A stretch of DNA of 64,000 bases, from NCBI GenBank assembly GCA_037783415.1, contig JAZGTN010000007.1:751501-815500 (forward strand). The letters are read 5' to 3'. Source of the stretch: Leptasterias polaris. Taxonomy: Eukaryota > Echinodermata > Asteroidea > Forcipulatida > Asteriidae. Under the pieces are notes generated by a model. It had not been told where the DNA came from, ran no database searches, and saw only the letters and a list, made by a program, of their open reading frames with translations. This document shows positions 45,808 to 56,900 of this stretch, in pieces. Every line of letters begins with the position of its first letter. Position 1 is the stretch's first letter. Made by a program: the position numbers and the translations under genes.

Positions 45808-46245
45808 TAATAATAATAATAATAATAGTGGCTTCTTATATAGCGCTCATATCCGTCACTCAGTGACGCTCAAGGCGCTTCAACAGTCAGTATTTTCCTG
45901 CAAGGTATATATGTGGAGCTACTTTTTGAATTTTGAGAGCTATTTCTTTACATAGCACCATGTAATGGTGTACAAGGTGCTGTGGCGCAATATGCAGCCA
46001 ATCAAACCAGGAACACCGGGGCAAACCCCTTCTCTTTTCGATAAGTGCACTGGATTCTTTTACGTGCATTACACAACACACAGGACCAACGGCTTTACGT
46101 CCCATCCGAAGGACGAAGCAATAATGGTTAAGTGTCTAGCTTAATAAGGACACAAGTGTCACGACCGGGACTCGAACCCACACTCTGCTGAACAGAAACA
46201 CCAGAGCTTGAGTCCGGTGCTCTTATCCGCTCGGCCACGTGTTTT
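45808..46245 (-). mobile_element. tRNA-Leu-derived SINE, minus strand
   Basis: It starts with AATAATAATAATAATAATAG and TATATAGCGCTCATATCC-type tail sequence. It continues with GTGCTGTGGCGCAATATGCA, TCCCATCCGAAGGACGAAGC and CACGACCGGGACTCGAACCC, and ends in the head CTTATCCGCTCGGCCACG. This is the full reverse of the 42.3-kb element, about 438 bp. It lies 190 bp after ratchet point 3, in antisense to the presumed intron, so with the 42.3-kb sense copy it could pair in the pre-mRNA. Confidence 0.9.
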
Positions 46246-46929
46246 GAAAAATTGTTTGGGACCGGAATCTAAATCATTCCTGTAATCTATCAGGGTTTCT
46301 TCTGATTTCAAGATTTTTCATTGAACTTCCTTTGCCATCAGATTTTCTTGAAAGAGGCAAATTTGAAAAAATAGGAAAAAAAAGACTCTGCCATTGTTAT
46401 GGTCAACTTTCAACTTGAAAAGATGTAGAGAGTCTGTGACCCTCTGTAATGTAACAGTCAATAAATTCAAGGTGCTTCATCTTCACACCAGAGGCAACTG
46501 TTATCAAATTATTTCTTTCTCATGCAATCTCGCCCTCTGCCAAATATTAATATCCTCATTCGAAATAAAACTTCTGTTTGCATTCAAGAGGACATTGTCT
46601 CCCGGAATTAGGACAATATTTTTGTTCTCTTTCTGTAATTGTGACAAAGTTGCCACTATAGATTCAGAAAGTATATCCTCATGAAACTTAATATTTTCCC
46701 TTGGAAAGACATTTGGTGCTTGTTATGAGTGGAGCTGCTGTGAAGCAGACCCTTGTTTACGCAGCCGCCTAAGTGTTGGTTTAGACAGAGTCAATCCTTG
46801 AGCCTAGTTCTGCTGACCCCTGCTAGGACCTCTTAGGGTTACCCCAGAGCTCCCCTACTGTCTCTGACTGCAAGCCTACAGCTATGAGATGTCAATGTTT
46901 GCCTCTATGTACACCTGTTCTTCAAGGCC

Positions 46930-48125
46930 CTGATTGGTGGGTTAGTTTTAGAAGTGAGCTCTGATTGGTGGGATGGTTTTATTAGTGAGATGTGATTGGT
47001 GGGTAGGTTTTAGAAATGAGCTCTGATTGGTGGGAATGTTTAGTAGTAATTTCTGATTTATTAAATTGTTTGAACTAATAACTGTACTTTCTTTTAAGAA
47101 TGTATGTAAAAACATTTTCAACATATAGGAAGAAAATTTTATGTTTTACACTGGAAAGGATGGTAGATGATTGGAAATTTGACAGAAAAATATAATTCAG
47201 AAGTCAGTGAAAAACTTTCCTGTAGTTGGATTTCTGATATACAAAGAACAAAGTTATTCAACCTCAGTTTATTTTATTCAGTAACAAGTTCACACAGTGG
47301 CATTCACCCTGAAGAGGACCGACCTACTCAAATTGGTCGTTGAGAAATGTGTTTGAAATATAAGCCATCTGAAAGGAATGTGGCTTGTGAGTTGCGATAG
47401 CAGAATCACCGGGACACTCTGGTGTAATTTATCCCATTACACCTGTTCTATCATTTCCTGTTTCCTGATTGGTTGAAGCTTTCTTTCCAGCACAGTCATT
47501 GGTCGGTTAACAGCTGGTGTTTTTGATTGGGTTATAAGTGCCTTTTAACTGTTGGAGGTGGGAGTGATTCGTAGAAGTTGAGAAGAAAAGCATGGACGTT
47601 GAGTCAAACAATGCAGCTGTGTCAGAGAACCGCACATTGTGATTGGGTGAAATGAGTGACGCACCTGTCTCATGCCCTTTGATTGGTCAACGCATATTGG
47701 GTTTGCTGTCATTCTCAGTAGACATAAAGAATTTAGTCGGCGAGCTTGTCCGCTGAGTCAAGGTTTGTTTTAGATTAATGTTCGTTCTCCCACGGCTATC
47801 GTGAAAACACCCGCTGTGAATTCCTCTACTCTGATTGGTCGATGATGTGTTTGTTACGCAGCACGTATGAACGCAGCGGTTGACCACATGATTTGTCAGT
47901 TCTTTTATAACTCTTTATTATCAAATCAGATACTCTTGCCAAGTAGAAGCCCTTTTCTCTGAATGTGTTACGTATTCTAAACCTAAAGTTGTGCCTTTGT
48001 CTGTTCGCATTATCGCTAATTGGTGGGAGGTGACGTCGGCTTCTAAGAGAATGGGGTTAGCAAATGTGCAATGCACGTCTGTTTATCCACGTTGTGCCCT
48101 TTTATATCCCTTAATTGGTGGAAAC
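46930..48125 (+). promoter_or_regulatory. Cluster of 12 ATTGG motifs in one orientation
   Basis: ATTGG occurs at about 46,932, 46,971, 46,994, 47,026, 47,468, 47,500, 47,525, 47,641, 47,680, 47,832, 48,019 and 48,112, all on the + strand and usually as TGATTGGT. The first four are within a short degenerate repeat (TGATTGGTGGG every 20-40 bp); the others are spread. ATTGG is the inverse of the CCAAT box bound by NF-Y. It may be a decayed minisatellite or a regulatory cluster; the sequence cannot decide between them. Confidence 0.4.
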
Positions 48126-48424
48126 ATTTGGTTTACATGTGTTTCAGCTTCTGTGGCATGCTCCACAAACATCTATATCCAGAGGAATTTTATAGGTTTG
48201 GTTTTGTTGCAATGCAGACAGAATATTTTTGTGTTTACTGACTTAACTCTCCTTGTTAAAGTGCTGTTAAACAGGAATTCTTGCCGAGAGAGAAAAATGA
48301 TATAAGTTGCAAAAATGTAATTGTGAGGCAGACAGAACGCTATACCTTCTGCTTAGCGTATTTTGGGGGCTTAGCAGCTGAGTGAGATTGGGTTCTGGTG
48401 GGAAGTTGAGTCCAGGGGTGTATC

Positions 48425-48540
48425 TGAATTGGCTACGGCTATGACTGTTGCTAAGCATGTTGCTAAAGACGTACTGTACTTCAATTCATGATCACACGGA
48501 AATCTAGCCGTACCCATAGCCACCAATTTGAACAGGGTCT
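48425..48540. mobile_element. GGCTACGGC foldback element, paired ends
   Basis: GAATTGGCTACGGCTATGAC at the left pairs with GCCGTACCCATAGCCACCAA at the right. The centre has TGTTGCTAAGCATGTTGCTA. Same family as the 29.85-kb element. Confidence 0.65.
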
Positions 48541-49789
48541 TCCCTAGCTCTTCATGCATTCCCTCATATTCATGGTACTTGGGGGTTAAATTATAAAGTC
48601 AAAAAGGGAATATCATTTTGAGCAAAATGCATTTTGTTTACATGTTGACATTTTTCCGAAACAGGAAGAAGATTTATTACACCTGTTGTTGTTGACAACT
48701 TATTATTACTAACCTATGTTTCTTGAAGTGGTTGTTCATTCATTGAATGAGAGATCAAGGGGGGAGTCTGCTTAACATTTCTGAGCAAGAGTCTTTGAAG
48801 TTGTCATCAGCTTGATTGTCCGATGACGCATGGGATGAAAGACAAAGCAATCAAAGAATCATTCTCTAAGAATGTGTCCATCACATCTTAAAGACATCTT
48901 GAACGCCTCATCAAGGGCAAGAGCCTACAAATCAAAAAAATCTTTAGAATCCATCTCTCATCGCGAAACGTCTTAAAGTATCAAATACGAAGTTGAAACC
49001 ACAATAAGCTGGATTCTTAATAACGGCTTCACTTTATACAGCGGATGTTTCACACATGTTAAGAGAAGGAGTCAGTCATGGGTGGACATATCGGGCATGT
49101 TCTGGCTCTCCTAATACCACACAGTTTGTGCCATACCAACCTTCATGTGTCATCGTACCTAGGAATATGGCTAAAAGTGCTTCATGGATCTGTGAGCTGC
49201 AAGATGGTTAAGACAATAGAACGATACTGGGTAGAAACAGTCACTTGTTCACTGACAAATATTTGAGGGAGGGACCTACAAGTTTATGGTTTGTGTGAAA
49301 TGTGTAGTGGCAATAAAAATGTGATTTATGAAAAAAATATAATGCCACCAACATTTTAAACTTTCTGGTTGGAAAAAAAAAGAGTTATGGTTTTAGATGA
49401 TACAATTTATCCCACCATTCCTTCTGCTTCATCCTGTTCAGTTACTTCTTTTGTTTTATTTTTACCCAATCTTTCCTGGTCCAATAAAGTTAACAAATGT
49501 TTGATTATTTGTCAGTGTTGGGGTGACTTTCAGACTCAAATCAGATTCAACTCCCGATTGTTTGTGTGACTTCCAAACTTGGCTTCAACAAAAGTGACTT
49601 GTGACTTGTGGTATAATTTGACTTTTGACAATAGTATTTTTCCCTAGCATTATTCTGCTGTTACTCTTGTTGGAATTGCCCTTGGTGTCCAAAACATGCC
49701 TTGAAGTTTAGAGTAACTATTGCGAAGTGGGAAGTACTCATTTATTAAAATATAAAGAACTGACATGACAAATCATCATCTACATGTAC
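48541..49789. other. Unassigned non-coding stretch
   Basis: No supported gene. About 48,780-49,030 is free of visible repeats and has several ATCAAAG-type motifs; nothing more can be said without alignment. Confidence 0.45.
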
Positions 49790-49868
49790 TTATTTTCACA
49801 CCATTTAGGCCTGAAGCACCTTATTTTCACACCCATTAGGCCTGAAGCACCTTATTTTCACACCCTTT
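49790..49868. repeat. 30-bp tandem repeat, about 2.6 copies
   Basis: CTTATTTTCACACC begins at about 49,790, 49,820 and 49,850, with ATTAGGCCTGAAGCACC (or ATTTAGG) completing the first two units. The third copy is cut short. Confidence 0.9.
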
Positions 49869-49937
49869 AAAGAGATCTAAAGCAACTCTTGGCAGGTTTA
49901 ATGATCACTGTACCTGTCACATGCCCCCATTAATTAA

Positions 49938-50036
49938 TGACCCTCCAGAGGGGGTCACCTATTGGTCCACTATCTGACCTTAGGTCACTTAGGTCAGACA
50001 GAGGTCATCATTAACCCACTAGGCCATAGCTGACCT
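49938..50036 (+). promoter_or_regulatory. Cluster of seven nuclear-receptor half-sites (DR3 + DR5)
   Basis: In 99 bp there are TGACCC (49,938), GGGTCA (49,952), TGACCT (49,975), AGGTCA (49,982), AGGTCA (49,991), AGGTCA (50,002) and TGACCT (50,031). The three perfect AGGTCA copies are direct repeats spaced by 3 and by 5 bases. DR5 is the classical retinoic-acid-receptor/RXR arrangement, and DR3 is typical of vitamin-D-receptor-type or related dimers. The TGACCT-T-AGGTCA pair adds an everted site. A hormone- or retinoid-responsive intronic enhancer is a reasonable inference, without evidence of function. Confidence 0.5.
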
Positions 50037-50927
50037 GTTAACCGTGATTTTTCTTGAACCCATGTGGGGAATTACTGACAAGACGTCATGGCTATCAATT
50101 ATTAAAACGAAATATTTTGTGACAGCGGTTAGCAAACAGTTAATAAGAAAATTTAAGGTGAGCCAATTCTATTTCTCTTCATGAAACGGTTTCGAGTTGG
50201 TGATAATTCTTTTCAAGGAAAATAGATTTATTATTGACATTTTGTGTGTGGTCTCAGAAAAGTACTGGTAATCACCAGGGACTTCAAACAGTATCTAAAA
50301 TATATATTATTTTTTTTGGCTGGAAAAAAGGAAAAACCTTATAAATTTAAAAATTTTGCCTTTTTGTTGTCTTTGGAAACTCTTAACAATACGAGCTGGG
50401 GAAATTACAGTTGTCAGATTAAACAATAATGTTTTCTTTAACTTCTTAAAAATGGAAAGCAAAAAATATGAGGAGAAAGCGAAAAGTGTCAGAGAGAGAC
50501 TTGAAATTCTGTGCAAAATAAGAATTTTATTTTTGCGCTCCTTTTTGTTTCTTGGTGATTTGTTTTGGCTCAGATTAATGCAAGCAATGAAACCTCAAAC
50601 CAGTTGTCACATTTTATGCACTCTTTTTGTCTTGCTTGGGCTCCCAACAGTGCATGCAATCAAGCGGCAGAACAGTTCCAGGGTGTACTATGGGAACAAA
50701 ACACCAACATCCACAATCATTGATTTGTTTTCACAAAGCCCTACTCACTCTTGACTGCATCATCTTCCCAACTGTATCTCTATCAATTGTCACCACCCCA
50801 AGAAACCCAAGACTTGATTGTTCTCTGCCAGCCGCTTGTATTGATTTGATTTCATTCCACAAACATCTTTTCTTTTGGCTTCTTTATTTTGGAGATTCTC
50901 AGACCATAGTGTGATAGATATCAAGTT
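50037..50927. other. Unassigned non-coding stretch
   Basis: No supported gene. The 132-codon frame at 50,356-50,754 is among the longest in the window, but it has no recognisable domain and an ordinary composition. Confidence 0.5.
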
Positions 50928-51275
50928 AAGTAATAATAAACCACAAGGGAAACTGACTAGCTAAATAAAAAAAAAGACTGGACAAAGAAAACTTGACTAG
51001 AGCAGGACTTGGACCTGAGACATCCAGATTTACGTGCCGGTGCTCCACCAACTGACTGTCTAGCCCTATGTTAGTGGTCTCTCTATTTTGTCAATATCTT
51101 TGTTCATTTATGCGACTCTGAAGCCATTCAACCTGTAACTGCCGTGTAGCCAGGGATCACACCCAAGTTTTGGATACAACCTGGGAAGCCTCAGCAGAGG
51201 GATGGGGATGCAACGTTTTAATTCAAATATCAAGTAACAAACCACAAGGGAAACTGACTGGGTAAATCTTTTACT
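50928..51275 (-). mobile_element. Family A SINE, minus strand, with the tail at both ends
   Basis: Read on the minus strand, a tail (ACCCAGTCAGTTTCCCTTGT...GGTTTGTTACTTGATATTTG) at about 51,275-51,225 comes first. It is followed by a complete family A body (GATCCCTGGCTACACGGCAG, the tRNA-like part with CAGTTGGTGGAGCACC and AGGTCCAAGTCCTG) and then a second tail (GTCAGTTTCCCTTGTGGTTT...ATTATTACTTAACTTGATATC) ending near 50,920. The same roughly 45-bp motif thus flanks the body as direct repeats. This suggests a tandem (dimeric) copy or insertion next to an older one. Confidence 0.8.
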
Positions 51276-54256
51276 TGTTAGAAAAAGTCACCACAAACTG
51301 TAAGATACCAGCACTTTCCAATCATGGGATAAAGAAGTATCCAATAAATATGTTTTGTTGTCACAAAGGACAGCAAAACAAAGAAACTCAAAGCAGAAAT
51401 GAAATTAGGGACTTCAGAATGTGCTCTGTATAAGCAGAGCCTCTTTATAACCAGGGTTGACTGTATATGTATTTTTGGTTAAACAATGAAATGAAAATTA
51501 TAATTTATAGATCTGATGAATTGTTTTATGGTGGAAGTTTTAAATTAAGGATTTTTTTTCAACATCAAGTGGAAGAGCTTGAATGATTTTTGAATCATTT
51601 GTAATACTGATGATGATAAGGCATACATTTAGATTTGTATTTATGGGTCCTACCTTTGTACCATTTTATTTTTATTGCGGAAATCTCCGCTTGCACACGC
51701 AATAAATGACTCACGCAAGCACTCAGGGTGCATGGTAGTGGAAGTTATTTGCACTCCGTTATTTAAACACTATTATTCAATTGATTGCAACTTAATACTT
51801 ACAATCGTCAGGCATTTTGATGGCTTAATGACCGTGGTTGTCCGACTTCTTGCTCTACTTGTAGGTGGTCAGACTATTCTAAGCATAAAGGTCACCTCCA
51901 AATCTCATCAAGGAAGTGCCCCAGTCAACTTATCCAAAAGTGTTTTTTGTTGACGCATGGTAAACAAGGCTCTCTTGGCGGGGTAAACAAGGACAACAAC
52001 TGACAGGTTTCTTTCTGTATTTGTTTTGTTGCTGGGCGAAGTATCACCTAGAAGGGGCATGCGGAGTGAGTTATTACTGACGTGTTAAAAACCATTGTGT
52101 TGTCGAAGGACCAGCTGGTAGTGTATCATTGGTAAAAAGATCAGCCTTAATACCAGAAAGTAATCAGAAGGTTCAGACAGGTTTTCTTTTGAGTCAAAAT
52201 AGATACTAACTGTAGGCTATGATAGTTGGAATCAACCAAACTCGGGCAAATGCTGTGGATAGATTTTGAGGTTCTAGATTTAGGATTGTTGGGGTAAATA
52301 ATCAAGTTGTTTATTTTAATCATATGTTTTAATAAACTCTGAGGTTTTTTTCTTAGAAAGTCGTCATCAAACAGGATTGTGAGCAGCAAAAATGAGTTCT
52401 AGTTAAATTTGTTCTGATTTAAGTTCAACTTTGGGTGGCCATGTTTTCTTCTAATTCCCATATTAGCAGATTAAGGGGCCAGACATCAAAAAGGAAGCAG
52501 AGAGAAACCTGATGTTTAAACCTGCTCATTTAGGCCTAACTAGTGGTTAGAAAACACATAGCAGATGATGTCATCAAAACAACTTGATGTGGCAGGTAGA
52601 TTCTCTGAGCAGAAATTGTTTTCTGCTGGAGCAGCTCTTTGAAATTGGGCCCTGTTCATTAACTAGCCGTAAGAAAAGTTAGAAAACACAACAGATGATG
52701 TCATCAAAAGCAATTATCTGAAGAGGAAGGTGGATTCTGAGACAGCAGTGTGAGCAGGTGACTTGTTAGTACAGAAATGTTGCACCCATGTGTGAAATAC
52801 AACAACCAATAAAATCAGCGATTCCAATTTCATTTTATTGCTCTTTCAATAGTAGGCTGCTGGTGGGGGGGGGGGCCTGGGGGGTGTCTTTGTTCTCAAT
52901 TTGCTACAGTCTGAACCCAAGCATTCATTTTACGACCTCTAATCCTGTTGTGCAACTATAAAGAGGGTTTCTGCTGTTGTCCCTGGTTTTCTTGAAGTGT
53001 CTGACTTGGTTTTCTTGAAGGGTCTGACTTGGTTAATTTGTTATAAGTTTGAACAGAAATCTTTTTTACGACCACCAACTCTGTCCTCCAACTCTACTTG
53101 TCTTCTTCTGTTGTCCCTGATTTGCTTGGAGTGTCTGACTCGGTTTTACAAATCCGCTTTTATGCTCCTCGCTTCCCTTCTTATATGGAGTTAATCTCAT
53201 CTTTTCAGAATTGAATACCAAAACGCATTTCTTTGAGACTATTGTTCCTTATCTTCTAACAGCAATTATGCATTGTCCAAAAGAACTCTTGAACAATCTG
53301 TCTTCTTCCCCTCATCCCTCTCTCGACACCCCTTGGGAGAAGTTTCACTCAGGGTAACAGTTCCAAGAAGAGTGAGAAACATCTTGGATATCCTGGGTTC
53401 ATTCTCTTTTAAGAGCTTCACAAGAAGGCAAGATGGAGAGAAACAGTTTCTGTAAATCCCAGCACTCTAGTCAGGGCATGGACCTCTCCATTACTCTTTG
53501 AACAATTTGTTTCTCCTCTGTTGGAGAGATACTCTGTCCAGCGGGGAACAATAAGAGAGAATCTTATAATCTGATTGGTCGGAGGGATTCATCGGGGACT
53601 GAATGGGAACAAAGAAAGTAGAGGTGGGATGTTTTAGGTCTTAAGAGCCTCAGACCATTAGATGGTTAGCCAGACTTGAATGCAATCCAAAAAGATCAGA
53701 GGAGATTAGAGGAAGGGATTAGAATACAGTAGGGTAAACACTCAGGATTAGAAGCAAAAGGATACTTTTGTTGCTAGAATAATACTCGGCCATCTTGTTT
53801 TCTTATTTAGAGCATGGAGCTCCATGTTTAGAGCAACATAACCAAAGCGAGGCAGGAAGAGAGAACACTTGAGCCTTGTGGATTTTCTCCCAAGTTCGAG
53901 CTCTGAAGGGTGAAGATGTGATTTGTCATTACAGGAAGATGAAGTGTTAAAGAATAATTGGAAGGTTAATTGTTTCTCTGATTAATGTCAAAAATAAAAG
54001 TTTGATGCTGGGCCTCTTGAAATCTCGGGTGGGGGGGGAGGTAAAGTGCATTCAATTTCAATTCCCAATGATGCACTTTAATTTAAAACCGTCCATATGT
54101 ACCCTTTCCCCTTCAATTAAAACCCACTACTTGAGCATGGCACTTTTCATCTTAATATAAAGACAAATCGCTGATTTCCGATATTAAAACTCAATAACCA
54201 TGCAATCACATTCCTTAATTACTTTCTCAATTACCGCAGGTGATTATTAACTCATA
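51276..54256. other. Unassigned stretch, 3 kb
   Basis: No supported gene. It holds a foldback right end at 52,618-52,653 (GGAGCAGCTCTTTGAAATTG, then GGCCC), a diverged direct repeat (AGAAAACACA...CAGATGATGTCATCAAAA at about 52,551 and 52,682), a duplicated GTTTTCTTGAAGTGTCTGAC/GTTTTCTTGAAGGGTCTGAC pair at about 52,987-53,030, and a G11 run at 52,865-52,875. Confidence 0.5.
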
Positions 54257-54316
54257 GGGTCAATGAAGGTCATTAACACGACCTCTCATCCCCCACACAG
54301 CCATGTCACACAAGGG
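54257..54316 (+). promoter_or_regulatory. DR4-type nuclear-receptor half-site pair
   Basis: GGGTCA (54,257-54,262), spacer ATGA and AGGTCA (54,267-54,272) form a direct repeat spaced by 4, with a further GGGTCA in CAAGGGTCACTT near 54,313. The surrounding 54.1-54.35 kb contains several ATTAATT/TTAATTA homeodomain-type cores. DR4 is the arrangement used by thyroid-receptor, LXR and other RXR partners in vertebrates. Confidence 0.35.
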
Positions 54317-56811
54317 TCACTTGCATCATTAATATACAAAAGGTCTTCATGGATTCTAGCCTACTCATTCTTCATCAATGTTTTTTGCGGGGGTGGGGGG
54401 GGGGGGGGTTTCTTTTGATTTTATTTTTATTCTATAAACACAGAGGTTCGCCACACTGGAGACATCTCGGCTAATAATAGTAAAACTATTTTGCGGGAAA
54501 CCATAAAAGGAAATAAACAATGCGGTGGTATAAATATCAAGTGTGGATGTATAAATGTTCAACATTTTCATCAAATTTGGGAGTGGTGTTCCGAAGGGGT
54601 ATGTTGAGGTTTCAGAAAGCCTTTTTTTTTTTGCTTTTTAGGGGAAGGTTATGATATGTCAGAGTCATTAACCGATATAATTTTATTCAGAAAAAGGTTG
54701 ATGAGTTTACATGAAAAATGAGTATAATTCTGGAATAATGTTCAAATGTTTATGCAGACAGTGATTGTATCTGCAAATAAGACAAGTTGAACGAGACTTT
54801 AAAAAAATCTGACTTGACTCTCAATATTTGTTTAATCTATAAAAAAGTACATTCCTGTGATGTTGGTGGATTAAGTATTCCCATGGCACCTCATGAGACT
54901 TACTGTCATCATTAATTTCTTACCAAGTCAGTGGTTACATGCACTCTGGTTAGGCTCTGCCTTTGTATGTTTAACCCCACTGGGAAATGAATGGCTAATT
55001 CCCACAGCCACATAGTTTATACACAGCCGACTGGAGTCCTAGACTGAGCGTCCACCGCCGTTTGATGCCAAGTGTTTTTGTGGTTTCTAGTGGGTGACGA
55101 TGTAAATATGAATTTGTTTTGCCTTAATGAGTCCGGGGCCAGACTAGAGGGCCAATGGAACTCATCAGATTCTGTTTATTGAATGTGTGTCTTTTATAAG
55201 AAAATTTATCACCGTTTGTTTTATTTATTTTACGAAGGAAAAATATGGATTTTCACTGTCAGATTTAATGGTTTGTAATTCTTGGTTTTGGGGAGTTTTC
55301 CAAATTCTGGAAGTAAATGTCATAATGTTTATCAGCCAATGATTCATCCGTATATACCCCAAAAGAATTGAATCTTGTTGGTTGATTGGAATCGGAATAA
55401 AATAATGAATTGTTGAGTTTTAGAACAGGGTAGGGTTTGGAGTAATTAGTGGCTTTGTGTATGGTTTGGATCTCCGTTTATGGCCTCGATGACAAAGAAT
55501 TTATACAACAGCAGTAATGACATCATGTCTTGAGCCATGGACCTTATCCAGTTCGTATAAAAGTGACGTAATCCCACTGTAAGCCACGCCCACTTCACAC
55601 AAACTGGCTCTACTGATTACCAGAAGCCCATAGGAGTTGTATTCAGCTAATTTTTATTGAGTGTTTTATGTAATTTTACAAAACATCACTAATTTCATCA
55701 CCAGTTCCAATTGCACTCTACCTGAACACCTAAGAGTGCAACATAGACAAGAATGAAGAGTGAACATTTGTGGGGGCCAAGATTTAATTGATTGATTTAA
55801 TTTATGCAAGAATAAATAATTGGACTTGGTTTTTACATTCTTCAAAGGCTTGAAGTCTTCTCAGAGTTGTCAATATTTCTGTCATTTGAGCAATGAAATT
55901 GGTAATTTTTGGTAACATTACACACAAAGGTATGTCAGATTTTGGAGCAGGAAGTGTTGAATGTAATTCTAAATATTTCCCTGATTGTTGTGCAAAACCT
56001 CCCTGATTGCAAGATGCAAATGTTGGCAGCTCTGCACAGGTTACATGGCGACATTGAACAAATAAGAAGCCCTTTCAGACGAGTTGAGCTGGTTCTCTAT
56101 TGTCAAGTATAATGATAACCGATTGGCTATTAAAGAAAGAAAGAGTTGACTATCGCCTGTCGGTGATAACATCAAGGAACATAAAGAAAAGACGATTCTA
56201 CACTTCCGCTGTCGGACAACGACTTTCCTGCGAGAAACTCTGAGTACTGTCTGAGTCATCAGATGTGAACCTGGACTCAGGGTTCACTAGAAGACCTCAA
56301 ACCAGATCCACAGTCAGGGTGAGGCAAGGCGCTGAGGGTCTGCGGGTGTAAACACAGAGAGAAACCACCCATTTGATAATTGATTTGTTGGGGGTTGGTG
56401 ACTGTCTGTGGATATAGCCTTTTATCAGAGTGTCAACTCCTACCTCCCTTAGGATTACAAGAAATGTCTTGCAAAGTGTCAAACCTAATTCTGTCTTTGG
56501 ATTTCTTTTATTTTTAAACCAATCGATGAAATGTCAAATTTAGGACGGTTTAGAAACTGATTCAGGTTTAGAAGTCTCCTAAGCGTACACAGGAAGAAAT
56601 GCGGTATCGAGATTGATGGATCAAAGCTAGGACCGAGAAAATTGATGTCACACCTGTGAGGAGTAAGAAGCGTGATTCAAGACAACCTTCCATAAGACTT
56701 TATATTTAGTACCTGCATATTAAGGCCATCTGTAAGACTCCCTTGAGAGTGGCCACTTCAAACAAGTTGTTCCTTCCAGTACAAAGGTTACAACATTGCT
56801 AAGAACATGTG
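54317..56811. other. Unassigned non-coding stretch
   Basis: No supported gene. G14 run at 54,395-54,408; a fragment GGACCTTATCCAGTTCGTAT (55,540) related to the 24.6-kb element. Confidence 0.5.
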
Positions 56812-56900
56812 TGAATTAGCGGCTTCAGCTACAGCTATGTCTGTTGCTAAGGATTTTGCTAAGGCATCCTATACCTTGGGTGGTCCACTGTTGTCCTTTC
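56812..56900. mobile_element. GGCTACGGC foldback, one arm
   Basis: GAATTAGCGGCTTCAGCTAC...AGCTATGTCTGTTGCTAAGG matches the left arm of the 29.85- and 48.4-kb elements. The right arm is not visible. Confidence 0.5.
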
